This document shows, piece by piece, positions 56,333 through 64,000 of a DNA stretch of 64,000 nt. The DNA lies in NCBI RefSeq assembly GCF_001998885.1, contig NZ_CP019609.1, positions 1,042,001 to 1,106,000 of the forward strand. The letters run 5' to 3'. Numbering within the stretch: position 1 is the first letter of the stretch; each line of letters opens with the position of its first letter. The DNA comes from Vagococcus penaei. Its GTDB lineage: Bacteria; Bacillota; Bacilli; Lactobacillales; Vagococcaceae. A model generated the notes under the pieces. It searched no databases, was not told the origin of the DNA, and saw only the letters and a program-made list of their open reading frames with translations. The position numbers were made by a program, and so were the translations under genes.

Positions 56333-57200
56333 TTAACGTCATATCATATAACACACCGTAATGACCAGAGACACACGGTAGCAAACGTTGATAAATAACT
56401 CCCTCAAGGCATTCATTCAACTCCGGTTCTGCCACTCCCAAATCTAATAATCGTTGACGAACACTTTGTTTACTTCGGGCATGAATACTTGAAAACACTA
56501 GATGCCCTGTCAAAGCGGCTCGAATCGCCATTGTGGCTGTCAGTTGATCACGAATCTCACCAACTATCAACAAATCAGGCCGATGTCTCAAACACACTTT
56601 TATTAATTCATCGTACGTTAATTGGATTGCTTCATTAATTTGACACTGTAAAAAACTCGTGTCAGTAATTTCCACTGGATCTTCAATTGTAATGACTTGC
56701 TTACCATGTGTTTGTTGTAGATATTTAGCTAATAAATACATGGTTGTTGATTTTCCAGCACCTGTTGGCCCTGAAAATAGATATAGACCAGTTTCTCTAG
56801 TCATCGATTTCAAGGTCTCCCACTGCTCTGGTAATACATGACTAATATTGTCTGTTTCACTAGCATCATAAAGTAAACGGATAACTAAGGTTTCTAAATT
56901 CATAAAATTAGCCACCGTAGATAACCGGATCCGACAGACTTTACGTTGTGATAGGCGAATCACGCCACTCCCAACTTGGACTTTTCTTTTTTCTGATACA
57001 TCCATGCCACCTAGATATTTAAAATACAAAATTAAGCGTTCGCCCTCCTCAAATGTTAGTCGTCTTTGATCTGTAATCTGGTCATGACGACGAAAAGATA
57101 ATTGATAATATGTCGTACCAAATGGCAATATATAGACATCACTGACATGCTGAGCCATTCCATTTCGTAATAACTCACGAGCTAGTTGTTTAATCGACAC
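56241..57200 (-). CDS. comGA: Competence ATPase ComGA (319 aa)
   Basis: GspE/PilB-type ATPase driving pseudopilus assembly. Walker A is SGPTGAGKSTTMYLL, the Asp box ITIEDPVEI, Walker B LLIVGEIRD, and the His box GHLVFSSIHARS. The start at GTG 57200 follows AGAGGTG, better than the TTG at 57227. First gene of a seven-gene operon, all apparently intact, which implies the capacity for DNA uptake if the rest of the machinery exists elsewhere. Confidence 0.93.
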   Translation of the reverse strand: MSIKQLARELLRNGMAQHVSDVYILPFGTTYYQLSFRRHDQITDQRRLTFEEGERLILYFKYLGGMDVSEKRKVQVGSGVIRLSQRKVCRIRLSTVANFMNLETLVIRLLYDASETDNISHVLPEQWETLKSMTRETGLYLFSGPTGAGKSTTMYLLAKYLQQTHGKQVITIEDPVEITDTSFLQCQINEAIQLTYDELIKVCLRHRPDLLIVGEIRDQLTATMAIRAALTGHLVFSSIHARSKQSVRQRLLDLGVAEPELNECLEGVIYQRLLPCVSGHYGVLYDMTLSGKDVSTWEKSLQKSWQNGTITEKIKSRYL

Positions 57201-57229
57201 CTCAAATTCACCTCTTTCTAACTCCAAGA

Positions 57230-57237
57230 TTCGAAAA
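57230..57237 (-). promoter_or_regulatory. Possible ComX/SigX-type box upstream of comGA
   Basis: On the minus strand a T-run leads into TTCGAATC, which matches 7 of 8 positions of the com-box TNCGAATA of streptococci. It lies about 30 nt upstream of the comGA start. Position is right, but whether this organism uses a SigX-type factor is unknown. Confidence 0.3.
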
Positions 57238-57292
57238 AATGATCTAATATTTTTAAGTCCTTCCTTTTTTCAAGATTTACCTTAAAAAATAA

Positions 57293-57326
57293 AAAAGAGC
57301 ATCCTTTTAAATAAGGATACTCTTTT
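57293..57326 (-). terminator. Terminator of yebC
   Basis: AAAAGAGCATCCTT pairs with AAGGATACTCTTTT (one mismatch), flanked by A/T runs. Confidence 0.8.
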
Positions 57327-57342
57327 AGAAAATTAGCTATAT

Positions 57343-58068
57343 TTACATGTTCGCTGAAGTGAATACTTCAGATACATCATCATCTTCTTCTAATGCATCA
57401 ATAATCGCTTCAAGTTGCGTTTGTTCATCATCTGCCACGTCAATTAATGTTTGGGGTACCATCGTTAATTCAGCTTGAGCCAAAGTTAGTCCCGCTTCTT
57501 CTAACGCATCACGGACATCAGTAAACTCATGTGGTTCAGTATAAACTTCAAACACTTCGTCCGATATTTCCAAATCTTCACCACCAGCGTCTAAGACTGT
57601 CATCAACATTGTGTCTTCATCCATATCTAAACCTTCACGTTCAATAGCAATGTAACCTTTACGATCAAACAGATAAGCCACTGAACCAGACTCGCCCATT
57701 GTTCCTCCATTTTTTCTAAATGCTACGCGAACATTGGTTGACGTACGATTACGATTATCTGTTAATGTATGAACTAAAATTGCCACACCAGCTGGTCCAT
57801 ACCCTTCATAAACGACTTCATCATAGTTTTCGCCTTCATTTGATGATGTCGCTTTTTTAATTGCTCGTTGAACATTATCATTCGGCATATTAGCTGATTT
57901 TGCTTTATCTAAGACTAAACGTAAGGCAGGGTTAGTTGACGGATCAGGACCACCACTTTTTGCTGCCATATAAATTTCACGTGATAACTTTTGAAATACC
58001 TTGCCACGTTTTGCATCTTGTGCGCCTTTGCGCCCTTTAATGTTGTTCCATTTTGAATGTCCCGCCAT
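57343..58068 (-). CDS. YebC/PmpR family protein (241 aa)
   Basis: Conserved DNA-binding or translation-related factor of the YebC family. The start [25 protein letters not shown] is near-invariant, and [20 protein letters not shown] and [11 protein letters not shown] follow. Described roles include transcriptional regulation and relief of stalled ribosomes at prolines; sequence cannot choose. Monocistronic between comG and the VanZ-like gene. Confidence 0.94.
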   Translation of the reverse strand: MAGHSKWNNIKGRKGAQDAKRGKVFQKLSREIYMAAKSGGPDPSTNPALRLVLDKAKSANMPNDNVQRAIKKATSSNEGENYDEVVYEGYGPAGVAILVHTLTDNRNRTSTNVRVAFRKNGGTMGESGSVAYLFDRKGYIAIEREGLDMDEDTMLMTVLDAGGEDLEISDEVFEVYTEPHEFTDVRDALEEAGLTLAQAELTMVPQTLIDVADDEQTQLEAIIDALEEDDDVSEVFTSANM

Positions 58069-58140
58069 TCTAAATCCCTTCTTTCTTCTAATCTATCTCT
58101 CTTAAATTCTAGCATAGATTAACAAATAAAGTAACTCCAA

Positions 58141-58650
58141 CTACCGACGCTGTCCTTTTTTTCCCGATTTTAACCATGTGATTAACACAATAAGCACACA
58201 CGCTGTCAAAGCACCAATACTATCAAGAGCAACATCTTGAAATAATGGCGTCCGACCACCTGTCAACATTTGATGGAACTCATCGAGCGCAGCATAGCCA
58301 GTCGCACTTAACCAACCAAATAGTCCAGCTAAAAATAGACGCTTTGTTTGATAGTAAAGCACAAAATAGAAAGCTCCACCTAAAACAAAAAACGTAAAAA
58401 AATGTGCCGCTTTACGAATAAAAAATTCAATAAATTTAAAATAGCCATCTGCCTCGATACTGACTGGTGATCCACCGTAAGTAAAGACAATTTTAGATAG
58501 AGACTCTTTAAATGGTTCATTTTTTAATAAACGTTCTAACAATGACACTTGGGATTGCTGTTCATATGTTTGAGCCGAACTAAAGAATAAAATCAGCATT
58601 ACACCAATAGCTACTAGTAAAAATAATTTTTCTTTTGGAATATTTTTCAT
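58141..58650 (-). CDS. VanZ family membrane protein (169 aa)
   Basis: Small membrane protein with four hydrophobic segments. The VanZ hallmarks are RKAAHFFTFFVLGGAFYF and the acidic loop ALDEFHQMLTGGRTPLFQDVALDSIGA. Such proteins are related to teicoplanin resistance VanZ, but most members have unknown functions. Confidence 0.88.
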   Translation of the reverse strand: MKNIPKEKLFLLVAIGVMLILFFSSAQTYEQQSQVSLLERLLKNEPFKESLSKIVFTYGGSPVSIEADGYFKFIEFFIRKAAHFFTFFVLGGAFYFVLYYQTKRLFLAGLFGWLSATGYAALDEFHQMLTGGRTPLFQDVALDSIGALTACVLIVLITWLKSGKKGQRR

Positions 58651-58768
58651 CGAGTCACTCCTTATAATAGTCTAATCTTACCTTTTCAATGCAATTATTT
58701 CAATAATGCGCACAGATTAAAAAAAATCATGTATAATGATAACTATATTAGAAAGGGGTTATATATTC

Positions 58769-60586
58769 ATGACATATTCAATTACTTGGGATTTAGACTC
58801 ATTATTTGATGGTGGTGTCGATTCTCCTGCTTTAGCTGAGCGTTTAACTTTATTAGACACACAAGTCGCTGATTTTTCACGATTAGTGTCTACATGGCAA
58901 CCAGAAGCTGATGCACCTGACTTTGTTCACTTTACAAATTTAATGACTGTCAAAGAGCAAGCTCAAAATGGCTTTTCACAAATCATTAGCTTTGTAAATG
59001 CCATTCAATCAGCCGATGTAACGAATAAAAAAGCCGGCACGTTATTAGCAAGTGTCTACAATAAATTAACTGACTACAATAATATTGGAGTCATTCTAAC
59101 AAAAAAATTAACAGCTATGCCTGAAGTAACTTGGGACGCACTCCTAGCCACTCCATTGTTACAAGAACAAGGAGTTGCCTTTAATTTAGAAGAAATCCGC
59201 ACACAAGGAAAACGCTTATTAAGTGAGGCCGAAGAAGCAATCATCAATCAATTAGCCAATGATGGTTTAACTGGGTGGAGTACACACTACGATACTATTG
59301 TTGCCCAATTGACGATTCCTTTTACTGAAGAAGATGGCACAGAATTTGAATTATCAGCAGGCCAAGCTTTTAACCGCATGATGGGTGATGCTAATCCTAC
59401 TGTTCGTAAAGAATTATTCGAAAAATGGGAAGCCGCTTGGGCAAAACAAGCGCCAATTTTCGCGGATACTTTAAACCACTTAGATGGCTTCCGTTTAACA
59501 GCCAACAAAATCCATGGCATTACGAATCATTTAGAGATTCCTTTAGAGTATAATCGGATGTCACAAGAAACACTCGATGCTATGTGGGGAACAATTGCTA
59601 AAAACAAGCAACCATTTGTTGATTTCTTAACGCGTAAAGCCAACTTATTTGGGAAAGAAAAAATGGAATGGCAAGACCAAGATGCACCAGTCTTAATTGG
59701 TGATTTTGAAGAAAGACGGTATACATTTGATCAAGCAGCCGACTTTATTATTACTAACTTTGCCGATTTTAGTCCGAAAATGGCCGATTTCGCTAAAGCG
59801 GCATTTGAAAAATCTTGGATTGAGGCAGAAGACCGACCAGGAAAACGTCCAGGTGGCTACTGTACTGGTTTACCTGAAAGTGAAGAATCACGTATTTTCA
59901 TGACTTATGGTGAATCAATCAATGAAGTGGCAACATTAGCGCATGAACTAGGCCATGCTTTCCACTCGCATGTGATGTGGGACTTACCAGCAATTAGCCA
60001 AGATTACGCAATGAATGTTGCCGAAACAGCTAGTACATTTGCTGAATTAATCGTTGCAGATGCAACTCTTCAACAAGCAACGTCAACGGAAGAAAAAGTT
60101 AACTTACTTGATATCAAAATTCAAAACGCAATTGCAATGTTTATGAATATTCATGCCCGTTTTATTTTTGAAAATAACTTCCACAATAAGCGCAAAGATC
60201 ATTTATTAACAGATGAAGAAATATCGGAATTAATGATTGCTGCACAAAAAGAATCTTACTGTGATTCACTAGCCACTTACCACCCTCATTTCTGGGCTAG
60301 CAAATTACACTTCTACATTGATTCTGTGCCTTTCTACAACTTCCCATACACATTTGGTTACCTATTCAGTTTAGGTATCTATGCCTTTGCGAAAAAACAA
60401 GGCACTAACTTTGAGGATGATTATATTGCCTTATTACGTGACACAGCATCTATGCCAACAGAAGAATTAGCGAAAAAACATTTAGGTGTTGACTTAACAC
60501 AAGCTGACTTCTGGCAAGCAGGTATCGATATGATTAAGCAGGATGTTGAAGAATTTATTGCTTTAACTGACTCACACGTTAAATAA
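58769..60586 (+). CDS. M3 family oligoendopeptidase, PepF-like (605 aa)
   Basis: Cytoplasmic zinc metallopeptidase degrading short peptides. The zinc motif HELGHAFH lies in ATLAHELGHAFHSHVM (about 390-405), with the third ligand Glu in NVAETASTFAE. YPYTFGYLFSLGIY-like sequence near the end is typical. The start at 58769 follows AAAGGGG; a TGTATAAT -10 box lies near 58730. It is convergent with the copper ATPase gene; IS copy 3 occupies the terminator between them. Confidence 0.94.
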   Translation: MTYSITWDLDSLFDGGVDSPALAERLTLLDTQVADFSRLVSTWQPEADAPDFVHFTNLMTVKEQAQNGFSQIISFVNAIQSADVTNKKAGTLLASVYNKLTDYNNIGVILTKKLTAMPEVTWDALLATPLLQEQGVAFNLEEIRTQGKRLLSEAEEAIINQLANDGLTGWSTHYDTIVAQLTIPFTEEDGTEFELSAGQAFNRMMGDANPTVRKELFEKWEAAWAKQAPIFADTLNHLDGFRLTANKIHGITNHLEIPLEYNRMSQETLDAMWGTIAKNKQPFVDFLTRKANLFGKEKMEWQDQDAPVLIGDFEERRYTFDQAADFIITNFADFSPKMADFAKAAFEKSWIEAEDRPGKRPGGYCTGLPESEESRIFMTYGESINEVATLAHELGHAFHSHVMWDLPAISQDYAMNVAETASTFAELIVADATLQQATSTEEKVNLLDIKIQNAIAMFMNIHARFIFENNFHNKRKDHLLTDEEISELMIAAQKESYCDSLATYHPHFWASKLHFYIDSVPFYNFPYTFGYLFSLGIYAFAKKQGTNFEDDYIALLRDTASMPTEELAKKHLGVDLTQADFWQAGIDMIKQDVEEFIALTDSHVK

Positions 60587-60600
60587 AAAAGTTTTTGGCT

Positions 60601-62106
60601 CTATAATTTAAAGGACTGATGAATCAAAATTTGATTCATCAGTCCTTTCAGATTGAAGACAAACCAGTTGCTCATAAAGGGTAATTGGTTTGTTTTTTTG
60701 TATCTTATCATTATTTTTGATAAAATTCCCAAAATAGATAAAAAAATAGAGCCCTTCAGGTCTCTTAATTTAAGCATTTTTGCTAATTTTTTAATGTTAA
60801 GGCATGCGAAAGTGAGCCCAATTTTCATGTGCATTTTTTCTTTCCCAATTAAATTAGTGTAACGTAAGCCATGAAATTCTTTTGCCGTTCCAAATAATCG
60901 CTCAATTGTTTGTTTTCGATTATTATATATAGCTTTCATTCCAAGGGAATGACGTATGTCTTCACAACGTTCCATATCATTTTCCCATAAATGTCGTTGA
61001 ATTAATTTCCTCTTTTCTTTTGACTCAGTACAATAGGCAATCAAAGGGCATTGACTACAATCAGACGTATTACTTTTGTATTCACGATATCCGTCTCTGT
61101 TAGTTGTTGTATAGCTTAAAATTTTCACATTAGGGCAGATATATTGATCGTAGTATTCATCGTAAACATAATCATGTTTTTTATAAAATCCTTTTTTGGT
61201 CATAGGTCTTTTATATGGAAAAATAGGTGTTAAATTATTTTGAAATAATAAATGGGCTATACCAGGTGTTTTGTATCCAGCGTCCATTACTAATTTATCT
61301 AAGGTAAAGTGACTTTGTAATTTATTATAGATATCGATGAATGTCCGACTATCATGTTGATTACCAGGATGAGTTGTATATCCTAAAACCCAACCATTCT
61401 TGTCACATGCTACTTGTGCAGCATAAGCAAAAACCTGTTTATGCTCTCCTTTATGGAACCAACCACTCTCATCATCTGTTTTACTAATTTTTTTATGTTT
61501 TACCTGATTTTCACTTTCCTCTCTTCTTTTTAAGGGCTTTTTTAATCTTTTTTCTCTATCTATTTCAACTTCTTTTTGTAGTGATTCCACATAAAAAAGA
61601 GTTTCTTCAGTAACTTCGTTACTTTCATATTTTTTATTATTTGCATGTGCTTTTATATGAGTACCATCAATAAATACTTCAGAAGTATCCACTAATTCAG
61701 CTTCAATACACTGTTCTAATATGCCGTAAAATATTTGTTCAAAGATATCTGTACCACGAAATCTTCTAGAATAATTTTTGCCAAAGGTTGAGAAGTGAGG
61801 AACAGCATCTTCGATATCCAAACCTAAAAACCAGCGATAAGCCATGTTAACCTCAACATCTTTAATAGTTTGTCTCATACTTTTTATACCATAAAGATAC
61901 TGAATCAACGGAAGTTTAATTAATAGAACCGGATCTATACTAGGGCGGCCATTTGATTCATCGTATTTATCTTCAACTAACTTATAAATAAAATTAAAAT
62001 CTACATATTTATCAATATCTCTTAATAGATGTTCCTTGGGAACTAAATCTTCTAGAGAATAAAAACCAATTTGATTACGTTTGCTCATATCTTGTTTTTT
62101 TAGCAT
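60601..62106 (-). CDS. IS1182-family transposase, copy 3 (501 aa, 15-aa target-derived tail)
   Basis: Residues 1-486 are the same as in copies 1 and 2. The tail KGLMNQILIHQSFKL is translated from the full duplicated hairpin and five flanking codons, ending at TAG 60601-60603. Here the sequence after the hairpin on the minus strand is not a strong U-tract, so the stop codon is probably transcribed. Confidence 0.93.
   Translation of the reverse strand: MLKKQDMSKRNQIGFYSLEDLVPKEHLLRDIDKYVDFNFIYKLVEDKYDESNGRPSIDPVLLIKLPLIQYLYGIKSMRQTIKDVEVNMAYRWFLGLDIEDAVPHFSTFGKNYSRRFRGTDIFEQIFYGILEQCIEAELVDTSEVFIDGTHIKAHANNKKYESNEVTEETLFYVESLQKEVEIDREKRLKKPLKRREESENQVKHKKISKTDDESGWFHKGEHKQVFAYAAQVACDKNGWVLGYTTHPGNQHDSRTFIDIYNKLQSHFTLDKLVMDAGYKTPGIAHLLFQNNLTPIFPYKRPMTKKGFYKKHDYVYDEYYDQYICPNVKILSYTTTNRDGYREYKSNTSDCSQCPLIAYCTESKEKRKLIQRHLWENDMERCEDIRHSLGMKAIYNNRKQTIERLFGTAKEFHGLRYTNLIGKEKMHMKIGLTFACLNIKKLAKMLKLRDLKGSIFLSILGILSKIMIRYKKTNQLPFMSNWFVFNLKGLMNQILIHQSFKL
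60610..60648. repeat. Left 39-bp target duplication of IS copy 3 (terminator palindrome)
   Basis: A perfect 19-bp inverted repeat (AAAGGACTGATGAATCAAA and complement) around one base, identical to 62184-62222. It was the terminator between pepF-like and the copper ATPase gene. Confidence 0.92.
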
Positions 62107-62183
62107 GGAAGCAACTCCTTTTCTCTATTTTACCAAGAAAAAAAGACAAAGTATCAAATTTTTGATACTTTGTCTACAGTCTG
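60649..62183 (-). mobile_element. IS1182-family insertion sequence, copy 3 (1535 bp)
   Basis: Same length and ends as copies 1 and 2, with its own 39-bp direct repeat, so an independent insertion. It has the same orientation as the others. Internal inward terminators are at 60660-60699 and 62138-62174. Confidence 0.95.
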
Positions 62184-62222
62184 AAAGGACTGATGAATCA
62201 AAATTTGATTCATCAGTCCTTT
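62184..62222. repeat. Right 39-bp target duplication of IS copy 3
   Basis: Exact repeat of 60610-60648, followed by TTAGTTT. Confidence 0.92.
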
Positions 62223-62236
62223 TTAGTTTATTTTAT

Positions 62237-64000
62237 TTAATCAATTTTAAGTAGCAAGGCATTTATAGCTACAATGACTGTACTAAGTGACATGAATACC
62301 GCTCCGACTGCCGGGCTTAAGATAATTCCGACTGGTGCGAGAATTCCGGCAGCAAGTGGAATAGCAATAATATTATAACCGGCTCCCCACCAAAGATTTT
62401 GTTTCATTTTTCGTGATGTCCGCTTAGCAAGTGTAAAGAATTTAACAATATCTAACGGATTACTTTTAACCAAGATGACATCCGCTGAATCAATCGCCAC
62501 GTCAGTTCCAGCACCGATAGCCATTCCCACATTAGCACGTGCTAAAGCTGGTGCATCATTAATACCATCTCCAACCATCATTACTTGCTGACCTTTATCG
62601 CGGTAATCTCGAATCATGGATTCTTTATCTTGGGGTAACAATTCCGCATGGAACGTTGTAATACCTAATTCTTTAGCAACAGCTTGAGCAGTTTGTTGAT
62701 TATCTCCCGTTAACATAATCGGTTCAATCCCCAACTCTTTTAGCTGCTGAACTAATTGCTTAGACTCTGGCTTAATTTGATCGCCTTGTGCAATCAATCC
62801 AACATTTTTTTGGTTCACTAATAGATAACTTACAGTATTTCCTTGAGACGATAAATCGTCAAATTGCTTCGTATCATAATCAATCTGATGTTCCTTTAAA
62901 TAACGCGGGTTGACGATTTGAACTGTTTTTTGTTGAATAGTGCCTTGTGGACCAACCCCTGAAACAGTCGTAACATCATCGATTGATTGTAACTGAATAT
63001 TTTGCTCCTTAGCATAAGCCACAACACTAGCAGCTAATGGATGATTGGAATGTGTTTCAATTGATGCAAAGTATCCAAGTATCTCTTGATCCGTGTAATC
63101 TTGTGTCAGTGATTGGTAATGATTCACTTTAAAGTGACCTTCTGTCAAAGTCCCAGTCTTATCCATCATGACACAATCAATGTGTTGAGCAGTTTCTAAG
63201 GCTTGGCGATTTTTAACGAGTAAACCGTTTTGAGCGCCTAAAGACGTTGAACGTGCTGTAACTAAAGGAATAGCTAACCCTAAAGCATGTGGACACGCAA
63301 TAATTAAGACCGTTACCATTCGTTCTAAAGCAGTTCCAAATGATTTTGTGATGAGAATCCAAACAATAAAAGCAATTACACCCACGCTAACAGCTACATA
63401 GAATAACCATTTAGCAACTTTATCGGATAAACTCTCAACACGTGATTTTTCTTGTTGAGCTTGACTCACTAAATTCATGACTTGTGACAGATAACCTGAC
63501 TCACCTGTCCCGGTGACTTTTATCGTAATTGTCCCATCACCATTTGATGAGCCCCCGATAACCGAATCACCAACTTTTTTTTGGACAGCTTGAGCTTCAC
63601 CAGTTACCATCGACTCATTAACTGATGTTTGACCTTTTATAATCACACCATCTGTTGGGATATTTTCACCTGATTTAACCAATACTTTTTGTCCTTCGCG
63701 AACTTCTTGGAGTGACATGGTCATTGTTTGACCATTATCCATCACAACAGTTGCCTGATTAGGTAATAACTCTGCCATTTTTTGCATCGCATTACCAGCA
63801 TTACTGACAGCGCTCATTTCAATCCAATGACCTAGCAACATAATTAAAATTAACGTATCTAATTCCCAAAAGAAATCCATCGCTTGATTTGATGGGTTGA
63901 TTAAATTTAAAACAAAAGCATACAAACTATAAAAATAAGCAACTGAAATCCCCAAAGAAATCAGAGTCATCATTGCTGGATTTTTTTGTTTTAGTTCACT
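62237..64000 (-). CDS. Copper-type P1B ATPase, CopB-like (5' end beyond window)
   Basis: Heavy-metal-translocating P-type ATPase. The visible part has the actuator domain, the intramembrane metal motif [10 protein letters not shown] (CPH, typical of CopB-type), the phosphorylation site DKTGTLTEG, the hinge [20 protein letters not shown] and C-terminal membrane helices. The frame stays open to the right edge ([13 protein letters not shown]), so the N-terminal metal-binding region and first helices lie outside the window. Substrate is probably copper or silver. It is convergent with pepF-like. Confidence 0.9.
   Translation of the reverse strand, partial: SELKQKNPAMMTLISLGISVAYFYSLYAFVLNLINPSNQAMDFFWELDTLILIMLLGHWIEMSAVSNAGNAMQKMAELLPNQATVVMDNGQTMTMSLQEVREGQKVLVKSGENIPTDGVIIKGQTSVNESMVTGEAQAVQKKVGDSVIGGSSNGDGTITIKVTGTGESGYLSQVMNLVSQAQQEKSRVESLSDKVAKWLFYVAVSVGVIAFIVWILITKSFGTALERMVTVLIIACPHALGLAIPLVTARSTSLGAQNGLLVKNRQALETAQHIDCVMMDKTGTLTEGHFKVNHYQSLTQDYTDQEILGYFASIETHSNHPLAASVVAYAKEQNIQLQSIDDVTTVSGVGPQGTIQQKTVQIVNPRYLKEHQIDYDTKQFDDLSSQGNTVSYLLVNQKNVGLIAQGDQIKPESKQLVQQLKELGIEPIMLTGDNQQTAQAVAKELGITTFHAELLPQDKESMIRDYRDKGQQVMMVGDGINDAPALARANVGMAIGAGTDVAIDSADVILVKSNPLDIVKFFTLAKRTSRKMKQNLWWGAGYNIIAIPLAAGILAPVGIILSPAVGAVFMSLSTVIVAINALLLKID

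Noticed and set aside
48070-62183. Copies 2 and 3 as a composite transposon carrying comG and ackA
   Set aside because: Each copy has its own distinct target duplication, showing separate insertions. The enclosed genes are conserved housekeeping and competence genes.

Overview
The window is a low-GC Firmicute chromosome segment of Lactobacillales type, most like Enterococcaceae (Enterococcus/Vagococcus range). This rests on the prmA-rsmE-relA-dtd cluster, the comGA-GG/ytxK-like/ackA order, a T-box-controlled aspS, glpK/glpF, oleate hydratase, an M3 PepF and a CopB-type P-type ATPase. The genus cannot be fixed from this sequence alone. No rRNA, tRNA, CRISPR array or prophage was seen.

Layout. 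0-8.7 kb: a small protein, IS copy 1, a sugar ABC transporter without its own ATPase, and a divergent YesM/YesN-like two-component system. 8.7-13 kb: an operon for a secreted GH43-type glycosidase, a SipW-type signal peptidase and a TasA/CalY-like surface protein. 13.3-14.6 kb: an IS3-family element. 15-20.8 kb: a quinone-oxidoreductase-like gene and a potRABCD-like spermidine/putrescine operon whose potA is frameshifted. 20.8-27.5 kb: GH35 and GH42 beta-galactosidases, a frameshifted AraC-type regulator and an S9 peptidase. 27.6-42.5 kb: YitT protein, aspS, cell-wall amidase, glycerol genes, an Mga-like regulator with an NADH-oxidase-like flavoprotein, then dtd, relA, rsmE, prmA. 42.7-48 kb: oleate hydratase, a decayed FUSC-like gene, rarA, a probable 6S RNA and a universal stress protein. 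48-64 kb: IS copy 2, chrA, ackA, a ytxK-like methyltransferase, the complete comG pseudopilus operon, yebC, vanZ-like, pepF, IS copy 3 and a copper ATPase cut by the window edge.

The most striking signal is the set of three apparently identical 1535-bp IS1182-type elements (487-2021, 48070-49604, 60649-62183). Each sits in the intrinsic terminator between two convergent genes. Each is flanked by a direct repeat that is exactly the terminator palindrome (38, 26 and 39 bp), so duplication length follows hairpin length. The transposase frame has no stop codon inside the element: the last three element bases are its 486th codon, and the tail and stop come from the duplicated host terminator and its flank. 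Both IS ends carry inward-facing terminator hairpins. Together this looks like a structure-targeted element that uses host terminators as safe sites and as its own gene end.

A second pattern is three genes broken at poly-A tracts of 8-10 nt: sipW-like (A8 at 9966-9973), potA (A10 at 17239-17248) and the araC-type gene (A8 at 24849-24856). In each, a change of one or two A's restores a full-length protein. This could be sequencing error, true inactivation, phase variation or transcriptional slippage, and the sequence alone cannot choose between them.
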